Source: Phycisphaerae bacterium (GTDB taxonomy: Bacteria > Planctomycetota > Phycisphaerae > Phycisphaerales > SM1A02). From it: DNA of 64,000 nucleotides. Positions 16,568 through 25,864 of the stretch are shown here, piece by piece (the stretch's first letter is position 1; each line of letters opens with the position of its first letter). The position numbers and the translations under genes were made by a program. The stretch is taken from assembly GCA_016795065.1 (NCBI GenBank), contig JAEUIU010000017.1, positions 1 to 64,000 of the forward strand, read 5' to 3'. The notes under the pieces are model-generated. The model was not told the DNA's origin and did not search any database. It saw only the letters and a list, made by a program, of their open reading frames with translations.

Positions 16568-16829
16568 GGACGAGGTCCTTCCGAAGAGGGGTGAGCGTCT
16601 GGACGCGGATGCCTCTCCGAGCCATCGGCGGCTAGCGGAGGCGTGCGTCGGTCACTCCCTGATCGCAAGGCGTTGGCAGAGGGCGCAACTTCTCTCGCAC
16701 CAATCTTCCCCAGCGGTCTTCGCCTCGAGCTCTTCACCCGTGCCGAGCGGCGAAAGTCCGGTGAAGCCTGAAACGGGGCGTGCGTCCGGCGACTGCCCAC
16801 CCTTAGAATCGACCGCACGATCGACGCTC

Positions 16830-17450
16830 ATGTCCGACCCCGTGCCTTTCAAGTCAGACCCGCTCACGCCGCCCATCGAGGCGAGGGACGTGACCGCCCT
16901 CCTCGGGGCAATGCGGGATGGCGACGCGGCTGCGGGCGAGCGGGTCCTGCAGCTCGTCTACCGCGAACTTCGCGACCGCGCGTCGGCGTGCTTCCGAAAC
17001 GTCCGCAACGACCACACGCTCCAGCCGACCGCACTGGTGCACGAGGCGTACTTGCGGATCTCCTCCGGCGACATCGCCTGGAAGGATCGATCCCACTTCC
17101 TCGCCGTCGCGGCAAAGGCGATGCGATTCGTGCTTGCCGACCATGCCCGGCGCCGGCGGTCCGCGAAGCGCGGCGGCGGCGGCGACGACGCGTGGGAGCG
17201 CGTCACCCTCTGCAACATCGGATCGGATGGCGGCGACCGGATCATCGATGCCCTCGATCTTGAGGAGGCGCTCACCGAGTTGGGCGAGGTGAACGAGCGC
17301 TTGGCTCGCATCGTGGAGCTTCGCTTCTTCGCCGGTCTGACCGTCGAGGAGGTCGCCGAGCTCCTCGATCTCGCCCCGCGCACGATCGAATTGGATTGGC
17401 GCACCGCCCGCGCTTGGCTTCGCAACCGTCTTCACGAGCGTGGCGAGTGA
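16830..17450 (+). CDS. ECF-type RNA polymerase sigma factor (planctomycete TIGR02999-like)
   Basis: A 206-residue sigma factor. Region 2 is visible as ELRDRASACFRNVRNDHTLQ, PTALVHEAYLRI and FLAVAAKAMRFVLADHARRR. Region 4 is LEEALTELGEVNERLARIVE, LRFFAGLTVEEVAELLDLAP and RTIELDWRTARAWLR, a helix-turn-helix. This pattern is that of the ECF group abundant in Planctomycetes and commonly paired with Ser/Thr kinases. The ATG at 16830 is chosen because the frame upstream is shadow of the divergent gene. The stop overlaps the GTG start of the kinase (GTGA), so the pair is co-translated. No anti-sigma factor is adjacent; the kinase may take that role, as known for related systems. Confidence 0.88.
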   Translation: MSDPVPFKSDPLTPPIEARDVTALLGAMRDGDAAAGERVLQLVYRELRDRASACFRNVRNDHTLQPTALVHEAYLRISSGDIAWKDRSHFLAVAAKAMRFVLADHARRRRSAKRGGGGDDAWERVTLCNIGSDGGDRIIDALDLEEALTELGEVNERLARIVELRFFAGLTVEEVAELLDLAPRTIELDWRTARAWLRNRLHERGE

Positions 17451-20400
17451 CCGTGCCGGGCATCCCGAATCCTGATGGGGGGCCGACCTCCGAGCGACAG
17501 CCGGAGGGCGACTCGCGTCGCGCCGAGCGCGAGGCATTCGAGCGGGCCAGGAGCATCTTCGTCGAGCTGTGTGACCTTCCGGAGCGCGAGCGCGTTGCCG
17601 CCCTTGAGCGTTCGTGCGGCGAGGACGCTGGGCTTCGGAAGGCGGTCGAGTCGCTTCTTGCCATGGATCGTGTCCACGACGACCTCCTCTCGGACGACGC
17701 GGTCAGCGCGGGAATCGCCTTCGGCGTCGACGCCCACCGATACGACGAGGCGATCCCCGAGCGGATCGGCGGCTACCGAATCCTGCGAAAGCTCGGCGAC
17801 GGCGGCATGGGCACGGTCTACGAGGCCGAACAGCAGGATCCGCAGCGCATCGTCGCGATCAAGACGCTCCAGCGCTGGCACGCCTCGCGTCCGATGATCC
17901 GCCGGTTCCGGCAGGAGTCGCAGCTCCTGGGCCGGCTGCAACATCCCGGGATCGCCCATATCTATGAGGCAAGCGTCCACAACGCCGGCGACGGCTCGCC
18001 GCCCCTCCCCTTCTTCGCGATGGAACTGGTCCGGGGCGTCCCGCTCCACCGGCACCTCGAACTGCACAGGCTGTCGGTGCGCGATCGTCTGGCCCTCTTC
18101 CTTCAGGTCGCGGATGCGATCGCCTACGCCCATCAGCGAGGGATCGTCCACCGCGATCTGAAGCCGGGCAACATCCTCGTGACCGACGAAGGTCAGCCGA
18201 AGGTGATCGACTTCGGCATCGCGACCTCGGTGGACCGCGAGGACCTTCGCTCCCGAACCGCCGAGCCGGGACAGTGGACCACGCTTCGCACCTCCCCGGG
18301 GCAGCTCGTCGGCACCGTGCCGTACATGAGCCCCGAGCAGTTCGGCGGCGATCCGACGGCAATCGACGTGCGGACCGACGTCTATTCGCTCGGAGTCGTC
18401 CTGTACGAGATGCTGGCGGGGAGGCTCCCGCACGACGTGCGATCGCTTTCGCTACCCGATGCGGCGAGGACAATCCGCGACGACAGTCATCCGCGGCTCG
18501 GGAGCGTCAGCCGCGATTGCCGCGGGGATCTCGAGACGATCGTCAACAAGGCCCTCGAGAAGGAACCAGGCCGCCGCTATCCCTCGGTCATCGAGTTCGC
18601 CGCGGACGTCCGACGCTACCTCGAGCACCAGCCGATCTCCGCCCGCTCCCCGAGCACCTTCGACCAGCTCGCCAAGTTCACGCGACGGAACAAGCCGCTC
18701 GTGGGCGGCATCGTCGGCACGTTTCTCGTCCTCATCGCCGGCATCATCAGCACAACCTCCTTCTGGTGGGAGGCTCGCGCGAACTTCCGGTCGCAGCGCT
18801 GGGCCACCTATCGCGCCACCATCGAGGCGGCGTCGATGGCCCTTGAGCAGGATGACGTCCGCGGGGCCCGGGAACAGCTTGCCCTCTCGCCGCCGGAACT
18901 CCGCGGCTGGGAGTGGAAGTTCCTCTCGCGCGGGCTCGACCAGTGGGAATCGGTGGTCGAATGCGACGGCGAGCTCATTGGAGGCCTCTCGTTCCATGGG
19001 GACGGACGAAGCGTCGCCGGCGTCCTCGCCGACGGGCGCGTCTGCGTATGGGACATCGACCGCGGGACGCTGATCAGGTCGTGCACTCTTGGCGCGCCGA
19101 TCGTCGCCATCGCCGATGCGGTGGCCGGCGATTTCCTAGCCGTGGCGACATCCAGCAACGACGTCGTCCTCGTCAATGTGAGCACCGCCGAGGCCGCCGA
19201 GCGCTTCGCCGTCGACGAGCCTCCGCAATCCCTCGCGCTCGACCCCGAGGGCCGTTCGATCGTCGTGGGGACGAACCAGCGTCTGATCGTCTTTGACCGC
19301 GCGACGCACGCCGTTCGATGGCAACACGCGGCGAGGTCGCTGAGCCGCGGCGCCGAGAGCGTCGCCCGAGTCGCGGTGGTCCGGACCGCTCACGGCGACC
19401 GGCTCCTGGCGTCGATCGCCCGCAGCTCGAGCCGGGCGGAGCAGGTCGTGTGCGATCTCGCGACGGGCGAGGAAACCGGCCGCTTCCGCACCGACGACGG
19501 CCGCGTGCCTGCGGCGCTCGCTCCGAACGGAGAGACGCTTGCCATTGGCGCTGCCGCCCGCGATCTTCTTCTCGTCGACCTCCCCTCCTCGGAGATCCGC
19601 GCCCGCCCGACCGGCGACCGAAAGTCCACACGGCGAATCCGGTTCGCGCCGGACGGCTCGCTCGTCGCCTCCCTGTCGCGCGACGGGCTGGTCCGGGTTC
19701 GCGACGTGGGTGATGGCCGCTCGATCGCAGCCCTGCAACAACCGGTCCCGCCGGCCGGTGTCGACGGACTTGCGTTCGATCGCGAGGGGCGCCGGCTCGC
19801 CACGACCGACGGGAGCCGCATCTATGTCTGGCGGATCGGAAGCGAACTGGCGCCGCAGCTGCGTGGGCATCGCGGCTTCGCCTACAGCGCCTCGTTCGCC
19901 TCGGATTCGCGCACCATCGCCAGCGGCTCCTTCAACGATCTCACGACGCGACTCTGGGATGCCCTCACCGGCGAGAGCATCGCCGCGTTTCCCGGCGTCA
20001 AGGAGGCGCGGGACATCACGTTCACCGACGACGACACGATCGTCGTCGACGGGGCCGCACGGCTCACGATCGACGCCGCGACTGGCGAGATCCGTTCACG
20101 AGAGCGGGACGAGCCGTGGCGACGCCCCCGACGCGAATCGGCCATCCGTGCCGACGGCTCGACGCTCGACGCGACCTTCGGTTTCCGGAGAGACGGCGCA
20201 TTCGGACAGTCGACGCAGGTCCGCGTGACGGCTCGCGTGGGCAACGCGGAACGCGAGGTCGCCCTCCTCGATCATGCGTCGCCGGTCCGCGCCGTCGCGT
20301 TCGCTCCTCAGGCCCGACTGCTCGCCGTCGGATGCGACGACGGATTGGTCGATCTGTGGGATCCGAGCGGACCGACGCACATTCGCTCCCTCGAGGGGCA

Positions 20401-20830
20401 CGTCGGCACGGTCTATTCCGTCGCGTTCAGTCCGGATGGAACGCGGCTGGCGACCTGCGGCAACGACGGCGCCCTTCGCCTCTGGGACTGCGACTCCTGG
20501 GAGCGCGTGCTCGACCGGCGCGATCATCGCTCCTACGTCCATTCGGTCCGCTTCAGCCCCGACGGCTCGCGCATCGTGACCGCGTCGGGCGACGGAACGC
20601 TGCGGCTCTGGGACTCGGTGGGAAAGCCGCAACGGCTTGCCGAGCGCCGCGTTGCCGAGGGGACCCGCGATGCGGCGGTACGTTTGGTCGAGAGCGCCGT
20701 GTCCGCACATCCAATCGCCGACGTCGCGCATCACCTCCGCTCCGACGAGGCGCTCGACGGGGCGACGCGCACCGCCGCCCTGCGCGAGATCGCCCGACGG
20801 TCGAGCGCACAACGTGGGGACGTACCGTGA
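17447..20830 (+). CDS. Transmembrane Ser/Thr protein kinase with WD40 propeller
   Basis: A 1,127-residue protein. After an acidic N-terminus, the Hanks-type kinase starts near residue 108: IGGYRILRKLGDGGMGTVYE, VAIKT with the catalytic Lys near 139, HRDLKPGNILV catalytic loop, DFGIATS, and GTVPYMSPEQFGGD. One membrane helix (VGGIVGTFLVLIAGIISTTS) near residue 425 separates it from a region of at least eight WD40 units, the last three classical (VYSVAFSPDGTRLATCGNDG, LRLWD, VHSVRFSPDGSRIVTASGDG). The GTG at 17447 is chosen because it overlaps the sigma-factor stop. The propeller probably faces outward and senses or binds, while the kinase acts inside. Its end overlaps the next gene (GTGA). Confidence 0.88.
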   Translation: MTVPGIPNPDGGPTSERQPEGDSRRAEREAFERARSIFVELCDLPERERVAALERSCGEDAGLRKAVESLLAMDRVHDDLLSDDAVSAGIAFGVDAHRYDEAIPERIGGYRILRKLGDGGMGTVYEAEQQDPQRIVAIKTLQRWHASRPMIRRFRQESQLLGRLQHPGIAHIYEASVHNAGDGSPPLPFFAMELVRGVPLHRHLELHRLSVRDRLALFLQVADAIAYAHQRGIVHRDLKPGNILVTDEGQPKVIDFGIATSVDREDLRSRTAEPGQWTTLRTSPGQLVGTVPYMSPEQFGGDPTAIDVRTDVYSLGVVLYEMLAGRLPHDVRSLSLPDAARTIRDDSHPRLGSVSRDCRGDLETIVNKALEKEPGRRYPSVIEFAADVRRYLEHQPISARSPSTFDQLAKFTRRNKPLVGGIVGTFLVLIAGIISTTSFWWEARANFRSQRWATYRATIEAASMALEQDDVRGAREQLALSPPELRGWEWKFLSRGLDQWESVVECDGELIGGLSFHGDGRSVAGVLADGRVCVWDIDRGTLIRSCTLGAPIVAIADAVAGDFLAVATSSNDVVLVNVSTAEAAERFAVDEPPQSLALDPEGRSIVVGTNQRLIVFDRATHAVRWQHAARSLSRGAESVARVAVVRTAHGDRLLASIARSSSRAEQVVCDLATGEETGRFRTDDGRVPAALAPNGETLAIGAAARDLLLVDLPSSEIRARPTGDRKSTRRIRFAPDGSLVASLSRDGLVRVRDVGDGRSIAALQQPVPPAGVDGLAFDREGRRLATTDGSRIYVWRIGSELAPQLRGHRGFAYSASFASDSRTIASGSFNDLTTRLWDALTGESIAAFPGVKEARDITFTDDDTIVVDGAARLTIDAATGEIRSRERDEPWRRPRRESAIRADGSTLDATFGFRRDGAFGQSTQVRVTARVGNAEREVALLDHASPVRAVAFAPQARLLAVGCDDGLVDLWDPSGPTHIRSLEGHVGTVYSVAFSPDGTRLATCGNDGALRLWDCDSWERVLDRRDHRSYVHSVRFSPDGSRIVTASGDGTLRLWDSVGKPQRLAERRVAEGTRDAAVRLVESAVSAHPIADVAHHLRSDEALDGATRTAALREIARRSSAQRGDVP

Positions 20831-22434
20831 AAGCAGTCGCTTCCCTGCTTGCGACCGCCACGATGGCCGCGGTGGCCGCGACGGTCGGCTGCGCAGCGCC
20901 GCCGGGTGCCTGGCCTGCCGAGCCCGACGCCGCAACGGCGGTCGCGCCTCAGGGCCGCGCGCCAGAGGACAAGGCGACCGGCAAGGCGACCGGCGCGGCG
21001 ACCGATGAGGCGATTCAAGGATCGCTCGAGCGAGCCGGCCCCAACCGCCCCGAGATCGAACGATATCTCGACCGCTACGAGAACCACGCAGATGCTGATC
21101 AGCGATTGGCCTCGCGCTGGCTCGTCGCCAACATGCCTGGCCACGGTTTTGCCCTGATGGCGCTGCAGCGGCCGGACCGGACGAGGGTCGATTTCGAGGC
21201 GACCGATCATCCGAATCTCGCGGCGGCGCAAGCGGAGCTCGATGCCCTCGTCGAGCGCGAAGGCCCGTTGCGATTCGGGCTCGAACGCTTCACCGAGGAC
21301 CTCACCGTCATCACGGCCGAGGAGCTGATCACGAACCACGAACAGGCGTTCGCGTCCTGGCGCTCGGCGCCATGGTCGTCGTCGGTCTCGCTCCCGACCT
21401 TTCTCGAGCACATCCTCCCCTACCGCGGTTCAAGCGAGCCCGTCGATATCGCTTGGCGGGCCGAGGCAAACGCACGGCTCGCCCCCGCGCTCGCGGCGCT
21501 CCGCGCATCGCTCGATCGTGAGCCGACGCTTGCGGAGGCTACCCAAGCGGCCCGCAAGGCCGCGAAGAAGTGGGTCCGGTTCCGCCAGCTTTTCTATCTG
21601 CATCCGACCGACCAGTCGTGGAGCGAGCTGATGCGCTCGACCGCAGGTCGCTGCGAGGACCAGTCGAACGTCGCCGTCTTCGCGGCCCGTTCGATAGCCG
21701 CAGTCGTCGCCGGTGACTTCACCCCGTACTGGGCGGACCGCGACAACAACCACGCCTGGGAGGTCGCGCTCGATGCCAACGGGAAAGGTTCGGCGACGCT
21801 CGCCCATCGGCCGGCGAAGGTCTATCGGCGCATGTTCGGCATCCAACCGAATTCGCTCGGAGCGATGCGAGCTCCGGGTGAAGCGATCCCCCCGGGACTC
21901 GGCGAGCGAACGCTCCTCGATGTCACCGAACAGTACGTCGAGGTCTCGGATCTCTCGATCGAGGTCGGCTCGCCGCCCGCAGGCCAGCGCTTTGCCTATC
22001 TCTGCGTCTTCAACGCCGGAGCGTGGCGACCGGTGCACCACGCCCTCGTCCGCGACGGCGTCGCGCGATTCACCGCGATGGGCCGCGACATCCTGTACCT
22101 CCCGGCGTGGCATGCCCCTGATGGTGTTGTTGCCGCCGGTGCTCCCTTTATCCTCACCGGCGATGGAACACGCGAGGTACTGGCACCGAGCCTGGAGCGA
22201 CAGCCGCTTCTTCTCGATATGGATGGAGCGGCGCGCGGCGATACACGAGAGCTGGACGTCTGGGCATCGTCGTCCGGAGAGTGGACCGCCATCGAATTGC
22301 CCTCCCCAACGGCGGGCGAGCCGTCGATCACCGTCGACGTTCCGGCGGGCGGCCTGTTCTGGCTTCATGACCCGCAGGGGCGCGGACTTGAGCGTCCGTT
22401 CACGGTGGTGAACGGGCGAATGCGACGGTGGTGA
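20827..22434 (+). CDS. Transglutaminase-like lipoprotein
   Basis: A 535-residue protein with a lipoprotein signal (MKAVASLLATATMAAVAATV followed by GC, lipid Cys at 22). The core carries a transglutaminase-like (papain-fold) domain. GRCEDQSNVAVFAARS holds the candidate nucleophile Cys276, DNNHAWEVALDANG holds His309 and Asp316. N-terminal helical and C-terminal beta-sandwich regions flank it. Members of this superfamily act as proteases or amidases as often as cross-linkers. The GTG start at 20827 overlaps the kinase stop, so sigma factor, kinase and lipoprotein form one coupled operon. The substrate is unknown; an envelope protein is a fair inference. Confidence 0.75.
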   Translation: MKAVASLLATATMAAVAATVGCAAPPGAWPAEPDAATAVAPQGRAPEDKATGKATGAATDEAIQGSLERAGPNRPEIERYLDRYENHADADQRLASRWLVANMPGHGFALMALQRPDRTRVDFEATDHPNLAAAQAELDALVEREGPLRFGLERFTEDLTVITAEELITNHEQAFASWRSAPWSSSVSLPTFLEHILPYRGSSEPVDIAWRAEANARLAPALAALRASLDREPTLAEATQAARKAAKKWVRFRQLFYLHPTDQSWSELMRSTAGRCEDQSNVAVFAARSIAAVVAGDFTPYWADRDNNHAWEVALDANGKGSATLAHRPAKVYRRMFGIQPNSLGAMRAPGEAIPPGLGERTLLDVTEQYVEVSDLSIEVGSPPAGQRFAYLCVFNAGAWRPVHHALVRDGVARFTAMGRDILYLPAWHAPDGVVAAGAPFILTGDGTREVLAPSLERQPLLLDMDGAARGDTRELDVWASSSGEWTAIELPSPTAGEPSITVDVPAGGLFWLHDPQGRGLERPFTVVNGRMRRW

Positions 22435-22719
22435 GGGCGGCGTCTCGCAACCGACGCAGGGGATGCTGGGGGTTGCTTGGAATGTGTCGATGCGGCGCCA
22501 CGCTTCGGGTACCGATGCCTGACGAAAGGAATGCGACGGCCGAAGTGCTACCGAAGCGCGTCAGGCCCGAGGCACACTGGAAGCAGGCCGCCCTCTTGGA
22601 GTCGAACGGGCCCCAACTCCCACGAGGTACAGTGCACCGGTCCTCATTGCTCCTGCGGCCCGGGTTTGCCACGTCGCGAACGGGCTCAGCGAGTGACACG
22701 CATCGCTCGAGGCCGCTCC

Positions 22720-23742
22720 ATGTCCATGCGAATCCGAATCGTCACGGCGCTCACGCTTCTCGTCACACTCGGCTCGATCCCGCCGGCATTGGCCGCGAGT
22801 GTTCACATGACGCCTTCTCCGAGCGAGCCCTCGCCGCGACTCCAGGCCCCTCCCCAAGCTTCGCCACCAGTAACAACGACGGGCAACGCCCTCAGCGCCG
22901 TGGACGGCACCTGGATTTTCGTTGAGGATCGGACCGAAGGCCACTCGCCTGAACAGATGGGCCCGCCGATGAGCTCGACGTTCTCGATGCGCGTCGAGCA
23001 GGAGGCCGTCATTCTGAACGGCCATGGTTCCGGGCATCGCGATGTGCGTATCGCCCTCGACGGATCGATCACAGAGGTCCCTGAAGCGAACAGGACCGTT
23101 CGCTATAACGGATCCTGGAAAGACGGCGTGTTCGCATACGAGGTTGCATTCGAGCGACCGGTGGGCGCGCCCAGCTCCGGGATCCAACTGATCCGAAGGA
23201 CGTTTCGTCCGACGCCTGAAGGGCTCGTCGTGACCGTTGCGGTGGATCCGCCGACCGGGTCCGAATCGATCGGGCTGTACCGCCACGCGGAGGACATTCC
23301 CCTACCCACGCCGGCCAAGGCTGTCATGAGCGACCTGTCGTGGTTGGCTGGCGCGTGGGTCGGAACCCGAAGCTCAGGCTCCTCCATTGAAGAGCGATGG
23401 AGCCCCCCATTGGGCGGCGCGATGCTTGCCATCTCCCGCACGGTCAATACGAGCGGCAAGATGGTCGCATTCGAATACCTTCGCATTGTCGAGAAGAACG
23501 GCGGGTTGGTCTATGTTGCCCAGCCAGGCGGTGCGAAGGGAACGGAGTTTGTGCTCACCGAGCTGGTCGTCCCGTCGGGAACCGAAACGGGCCCCATGCG
23601 CGCGGTGTTTGACAATCCGCGTCACGATTATCCGAAGCGGATCGTGTACGAACTCTCCCCCGAGGGGGTTCTTAGCGCAACAACCGGCTTCCTCAAGGGT
23701 GGAACGCCGCGGCGGTACGACTTCAAGCGCGAAGGAAGCTGA
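22720..23742 (+). CDS. Secreted DUF6265-like protein
   Basis: A 340-residue protein with a signal peptide (MSMRIRIVTALTLLVTLGSI, cut near ALAAS) and a Pro/Ser-rich spacer. The middle 120 residues form a beta-rich domain (DGTWIFVEDRTEGHSPEQM). The C-terminal 130 residues match DUF6265: LSWLAGAWVGTRSSGSSIEE, SPPLGGAMLAISRTV, FEYLRIVEK and FDNPRHDYPKRIVYEL. This lipocalin-like fold is of unknown function. The ATG at 22720 is chosen for the signal peptide; a second ATG 6 bases later is equally possible. Confidence 0.68.
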   Translation: MSMRIRIVTALTLLVTLGSIPPALAASVHMTPSPSEPSPRLQAPPQASPPVTTTGNALSAVDGTWIFVEDRTEGHSPEQMGPPMSSTFSMRVEQEAVILNGHGSGHRDVRIALDGSITEVPEANRTVRYNGSWKDGVFAYEVAFERPVGAPSSGIQLIRRTFRPTPEGLVVTVAVDPPTGSESIGLYRHAEDIPLPTPAKAVMSDLSWLAGAWVGTRSSGSSIEERWSPPLGGAMLAISRTVNTSGKMVAFEYLRIVEKNGGLVYVAQPGGAKGTEFVLTELVVPSGTETGPMRAVFDNPRHDYPKRIVYELSPEGVLSATTGFLKGGTPRRYDFKREGS

Positions 23743-24163
23743 TGACGTCATCGCCCGGAGACCGCTCGCAAGCCCCCGCGACGGAGGCCGGGGCTCTGGC
23801 GCGCGATCGGATCGGGTTCGGTCCGCTCCCGTGCCGATTCGGCCCTCACGCTCAAGGCGGGATCGCCAGCACACCGCCATCCACGCCGATCGACCACGCA
23901 TCGACACCGCTCGTTGTCCATGTCGAATTCGTCCGAAAACTTCGGGCCGCAACGCTCCGCGATTCGCTAGATTCACTTTCGTCAGGCATGTACCGCAGTG
24001 CACTCACGCTCGCAATCAGTTCGCATCGTTCGGCGATGCTCATTTCCAATCGACGCGCGCGAAAGTTGATGTCGCGTTGGTAGGCTGACCTCCGGCGCGA
24101 CATCGGTCTCGCCACACCACACAAACCGTTCGACTGTCGAAGATGCGACGAGGAGCCGCCGAG
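23743..24163. other. Intergenic region before the FG-GAP gene
   Basis: There are 421 bases without a recognisable gene. A modest hairpin (AGCCCC at 23771-23776 with GGGGCT at 23790-23795) could terminate the DUF6265 gene. A 12-base palindrome GATGACGTCATC straddles that gene's stop at 23740-23751 and may be chance. The promoter of the FG-GAP gene should lie in the right half. Confidence 0.35.
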
Positions 24164-25678
24164 ATGCGCCATGTGAGGAACGCTGTCGTGACTGCCACGC
24201 TGCTCGGATCGCTCCTCGGCGCGACCGGACAGGTCGAGGCTGGAGGCTCCTGTCCCTGTCCGGGTGCCGGTCTCCTGCTCGGTGCTTCCAAGGTCGCTTC
24301 GTCGACCGGTGGGTTCAACGGGCCGCTGGACAACTCCGACCTGTTCGGCAGCTCGATCACCTCGATCGGCGACCTTGACGGAGACAGCGTCCCGGATCTC
24401 GCCGTCGGCTCGCCCTTCGATGACGACGGCGCAGCGGACCGCGGGGCAGTGTGGATTCTTCTGATGAACGCCAATGGCAGCGTGAAATCCCAGCAGAAGA
24501 TCTCCGGGACGAGCGGTGGCTTCACCGGAGCGCTCGACGTCTCCGATCTGTTCGGATCAAGCGTCGCGTCACTTGGCGACCTGGACGGCGACGGGACTGT
24601 CGATCTTGCCGTTGGTGCCGTGAACGACGACGACGGTGGGGTCGACCGAGGCGCGGTGTGGATCCTGTTCCTCAAGCCGAACGGCACCGTGAAGTCGCAT
24701 GTCAAGATCGCCAGCAACACGGGTGGCTTCAGCGGAACCCTGCACACCGCGGATGCCTTCGGAGCGAGCATCGCTCCCCTTGCCGACGTGAACGGCGACG
24801 GCACTGTCGACCTCGCCGTGGGAGCGACATTCGACGACGACGGCGGCCCTGATCGGGGCGCGGTGTGGATCCTCTTCCTCAATCCCAATGGAACGGTGAG
24901 TTCGCAGCAGAAGATCTCCAGCATCATCGGCGGCTTCAGCGGGCAGCTCGACACGTCCGACCACTTTGGTGCGAGCGTCGCCTCGGCAGGCGACCTCGAC
25001 GGCAACGGGACGGCCGACATCGCCGTCGGCGCTCCGCTCGATGATGACGGCGGAACGGACCGGGGCGCGATGTGGCTCGTCTACCTCACGAGTTCTGGCA
25101 CCGTTTCCACCCAGAAGAAGATCTCCAGCACCACTGGAGGTTTCACCGGGCAACTGGACAACAATGACTCCTTCGGCATCAGCGTTACCTCGCTGGGTGA
25201 CATCGACGGTGACCAGGTCGCCGACCTTGCCGTCGGGGCCATGAACGATGACGATGGAGGACCGGATCGAGGCGCGGCGTGGGTGCTCTTTCCGAACGCT
25301 GATGGCTCGATGAAGAGCCATCAGAAGATCTCAAGCATCGTCGGCGGCCTGCCCAGACAGCTTCACAACTCCGACGCCTTCGGCGTCAGTGTCGCCCGCC
25401 TTGGCGACCTCAATGCCGACGGGACCACCGATCTCGCCGTGGGTGCGAACAGGGACGATCAGGGCGGGCTCGATCGCGGCGCCGTCTGGACGCTTGTGCT
25501 GTTGGGCTGCTCGTGGACACCTGCCCCAGTGGGCGACTTCACCAACGACTGCAACGTGGATGGCGCCGATCTCGCCGTTCTGCTTGGCGCGTGGGCCGGA
25601 CCGGGGGGCGACCTGAATGGCGACGGGACGACCGACGGCGCGGATCTCGCGATCCTTCTTGGGGCATGGACAGGATAA
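24164..25678 (+). CDS. Secreted FG-GAP repeat protein with GC-type dockerin
   Basis: A 504-residue protein. A signal peptide (AVVTATLLGSLLGATGQVEA) is followed by six integrin-type FG-GAP units, each reading about KISSxxGGFxGxLDxSDxFGxS, then LGDLDGDGxxDLAVGAxxDD and RGAVWILFL. Every unit is exactly 69 residues. The DGDG loops are predicted Ca-binding sites, and six or seven such units close into a beta-propeller. The last 45 residues are two dockerin-like repeats (VDGADLAVLLGAW and TDGADLAILLGAWTG). The ATG at 24164 is chosen over 24143 because CGAGGAG lies 8 nt upstream. A surface or extracellular binding protein is likely; the ligand is unknown. Confidence 0.82.
   Translation: MRHVRNAVVTATLLGSLLGATGQVEAGGSCPCPGAGLLLGASKVASSTGGFNGPLDNSDLFGSSITSIGDLDGDSVPDLAVGSPFDDDGAADRGAVWILLMNANGSVKSQQKISGTSGGFTGALDVSDLFGSSVASLGDLDGDGTVDLAVGAVNDDDGGVDRGAVWILFLKPNGTVKSHVKIASNTGGFSGTLHTADAFGASIAPLADVNGDGTVDLAVGATFDDDGGPDRGAVWILFLNPNGTVSSQQKISSIIGGFSGQLDTSDHFGASVASAGDLDGNGTADIAVGAPLDDDGGTDRGAMWLVYLTSSGTVSTQKKISSTTGGFTGQLDNNDSFGISVTSLGDIDGDQVADLAVGAMNDDDGGPDRGAAWVLFPNADGSMKSHQKISSIVGGLPRQLHNSDAFGVSVARLGDLNADGTTDLAVGANRDDQGGLDRGAVWTLVLLGCSWTPAPVGDFTNDCNVDGADLAVLLGAWAGPGGDLNGDGTTDGADLAILLGAWTG
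24290..25531 (+). repeat. Six tandem 207-bp repeats, no indels
   Basis: The aligned codon AAG that opens each unit falls at 24290, 24497, 24704, 24911, 25118 and 25325, an exact 207-base step each time. Units differ by substitutions only. They encode the FG-GAP blades of the propeller. Confidence 0.85.
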
Positions 25679-25864
25679 GGCGTTCGGCCGGCGGCGGCGA
25701 GCAATGTGCTGATCGCATTCGGACGTGGGCCGCGCGTTGCGACGTGCCAGCGCGCAGCGCGGAAGGCCCATCGGTGGATCGGCCAGACCGCGATCGTACG
25801 AGGTGCCGATCGCATCGACTCGGATCGCTCGTCCGCCCCCGCGCCAACATTCGGTGCGTCGTCG

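Noticed and set aside
23740..23751. Palindrome GATGACGTCATC at the stop of the DUF6265 gene
   Set aside because: It is a single 12-base palindrome over a stop codon with no second copy or promoter context; chance is likely.
24040..25020. A 326-codon minus-strand frame with regular Pro/Ser repeats
   Set aside because: Its periodicity is just the reverse complement of the FG-GAP repeats.
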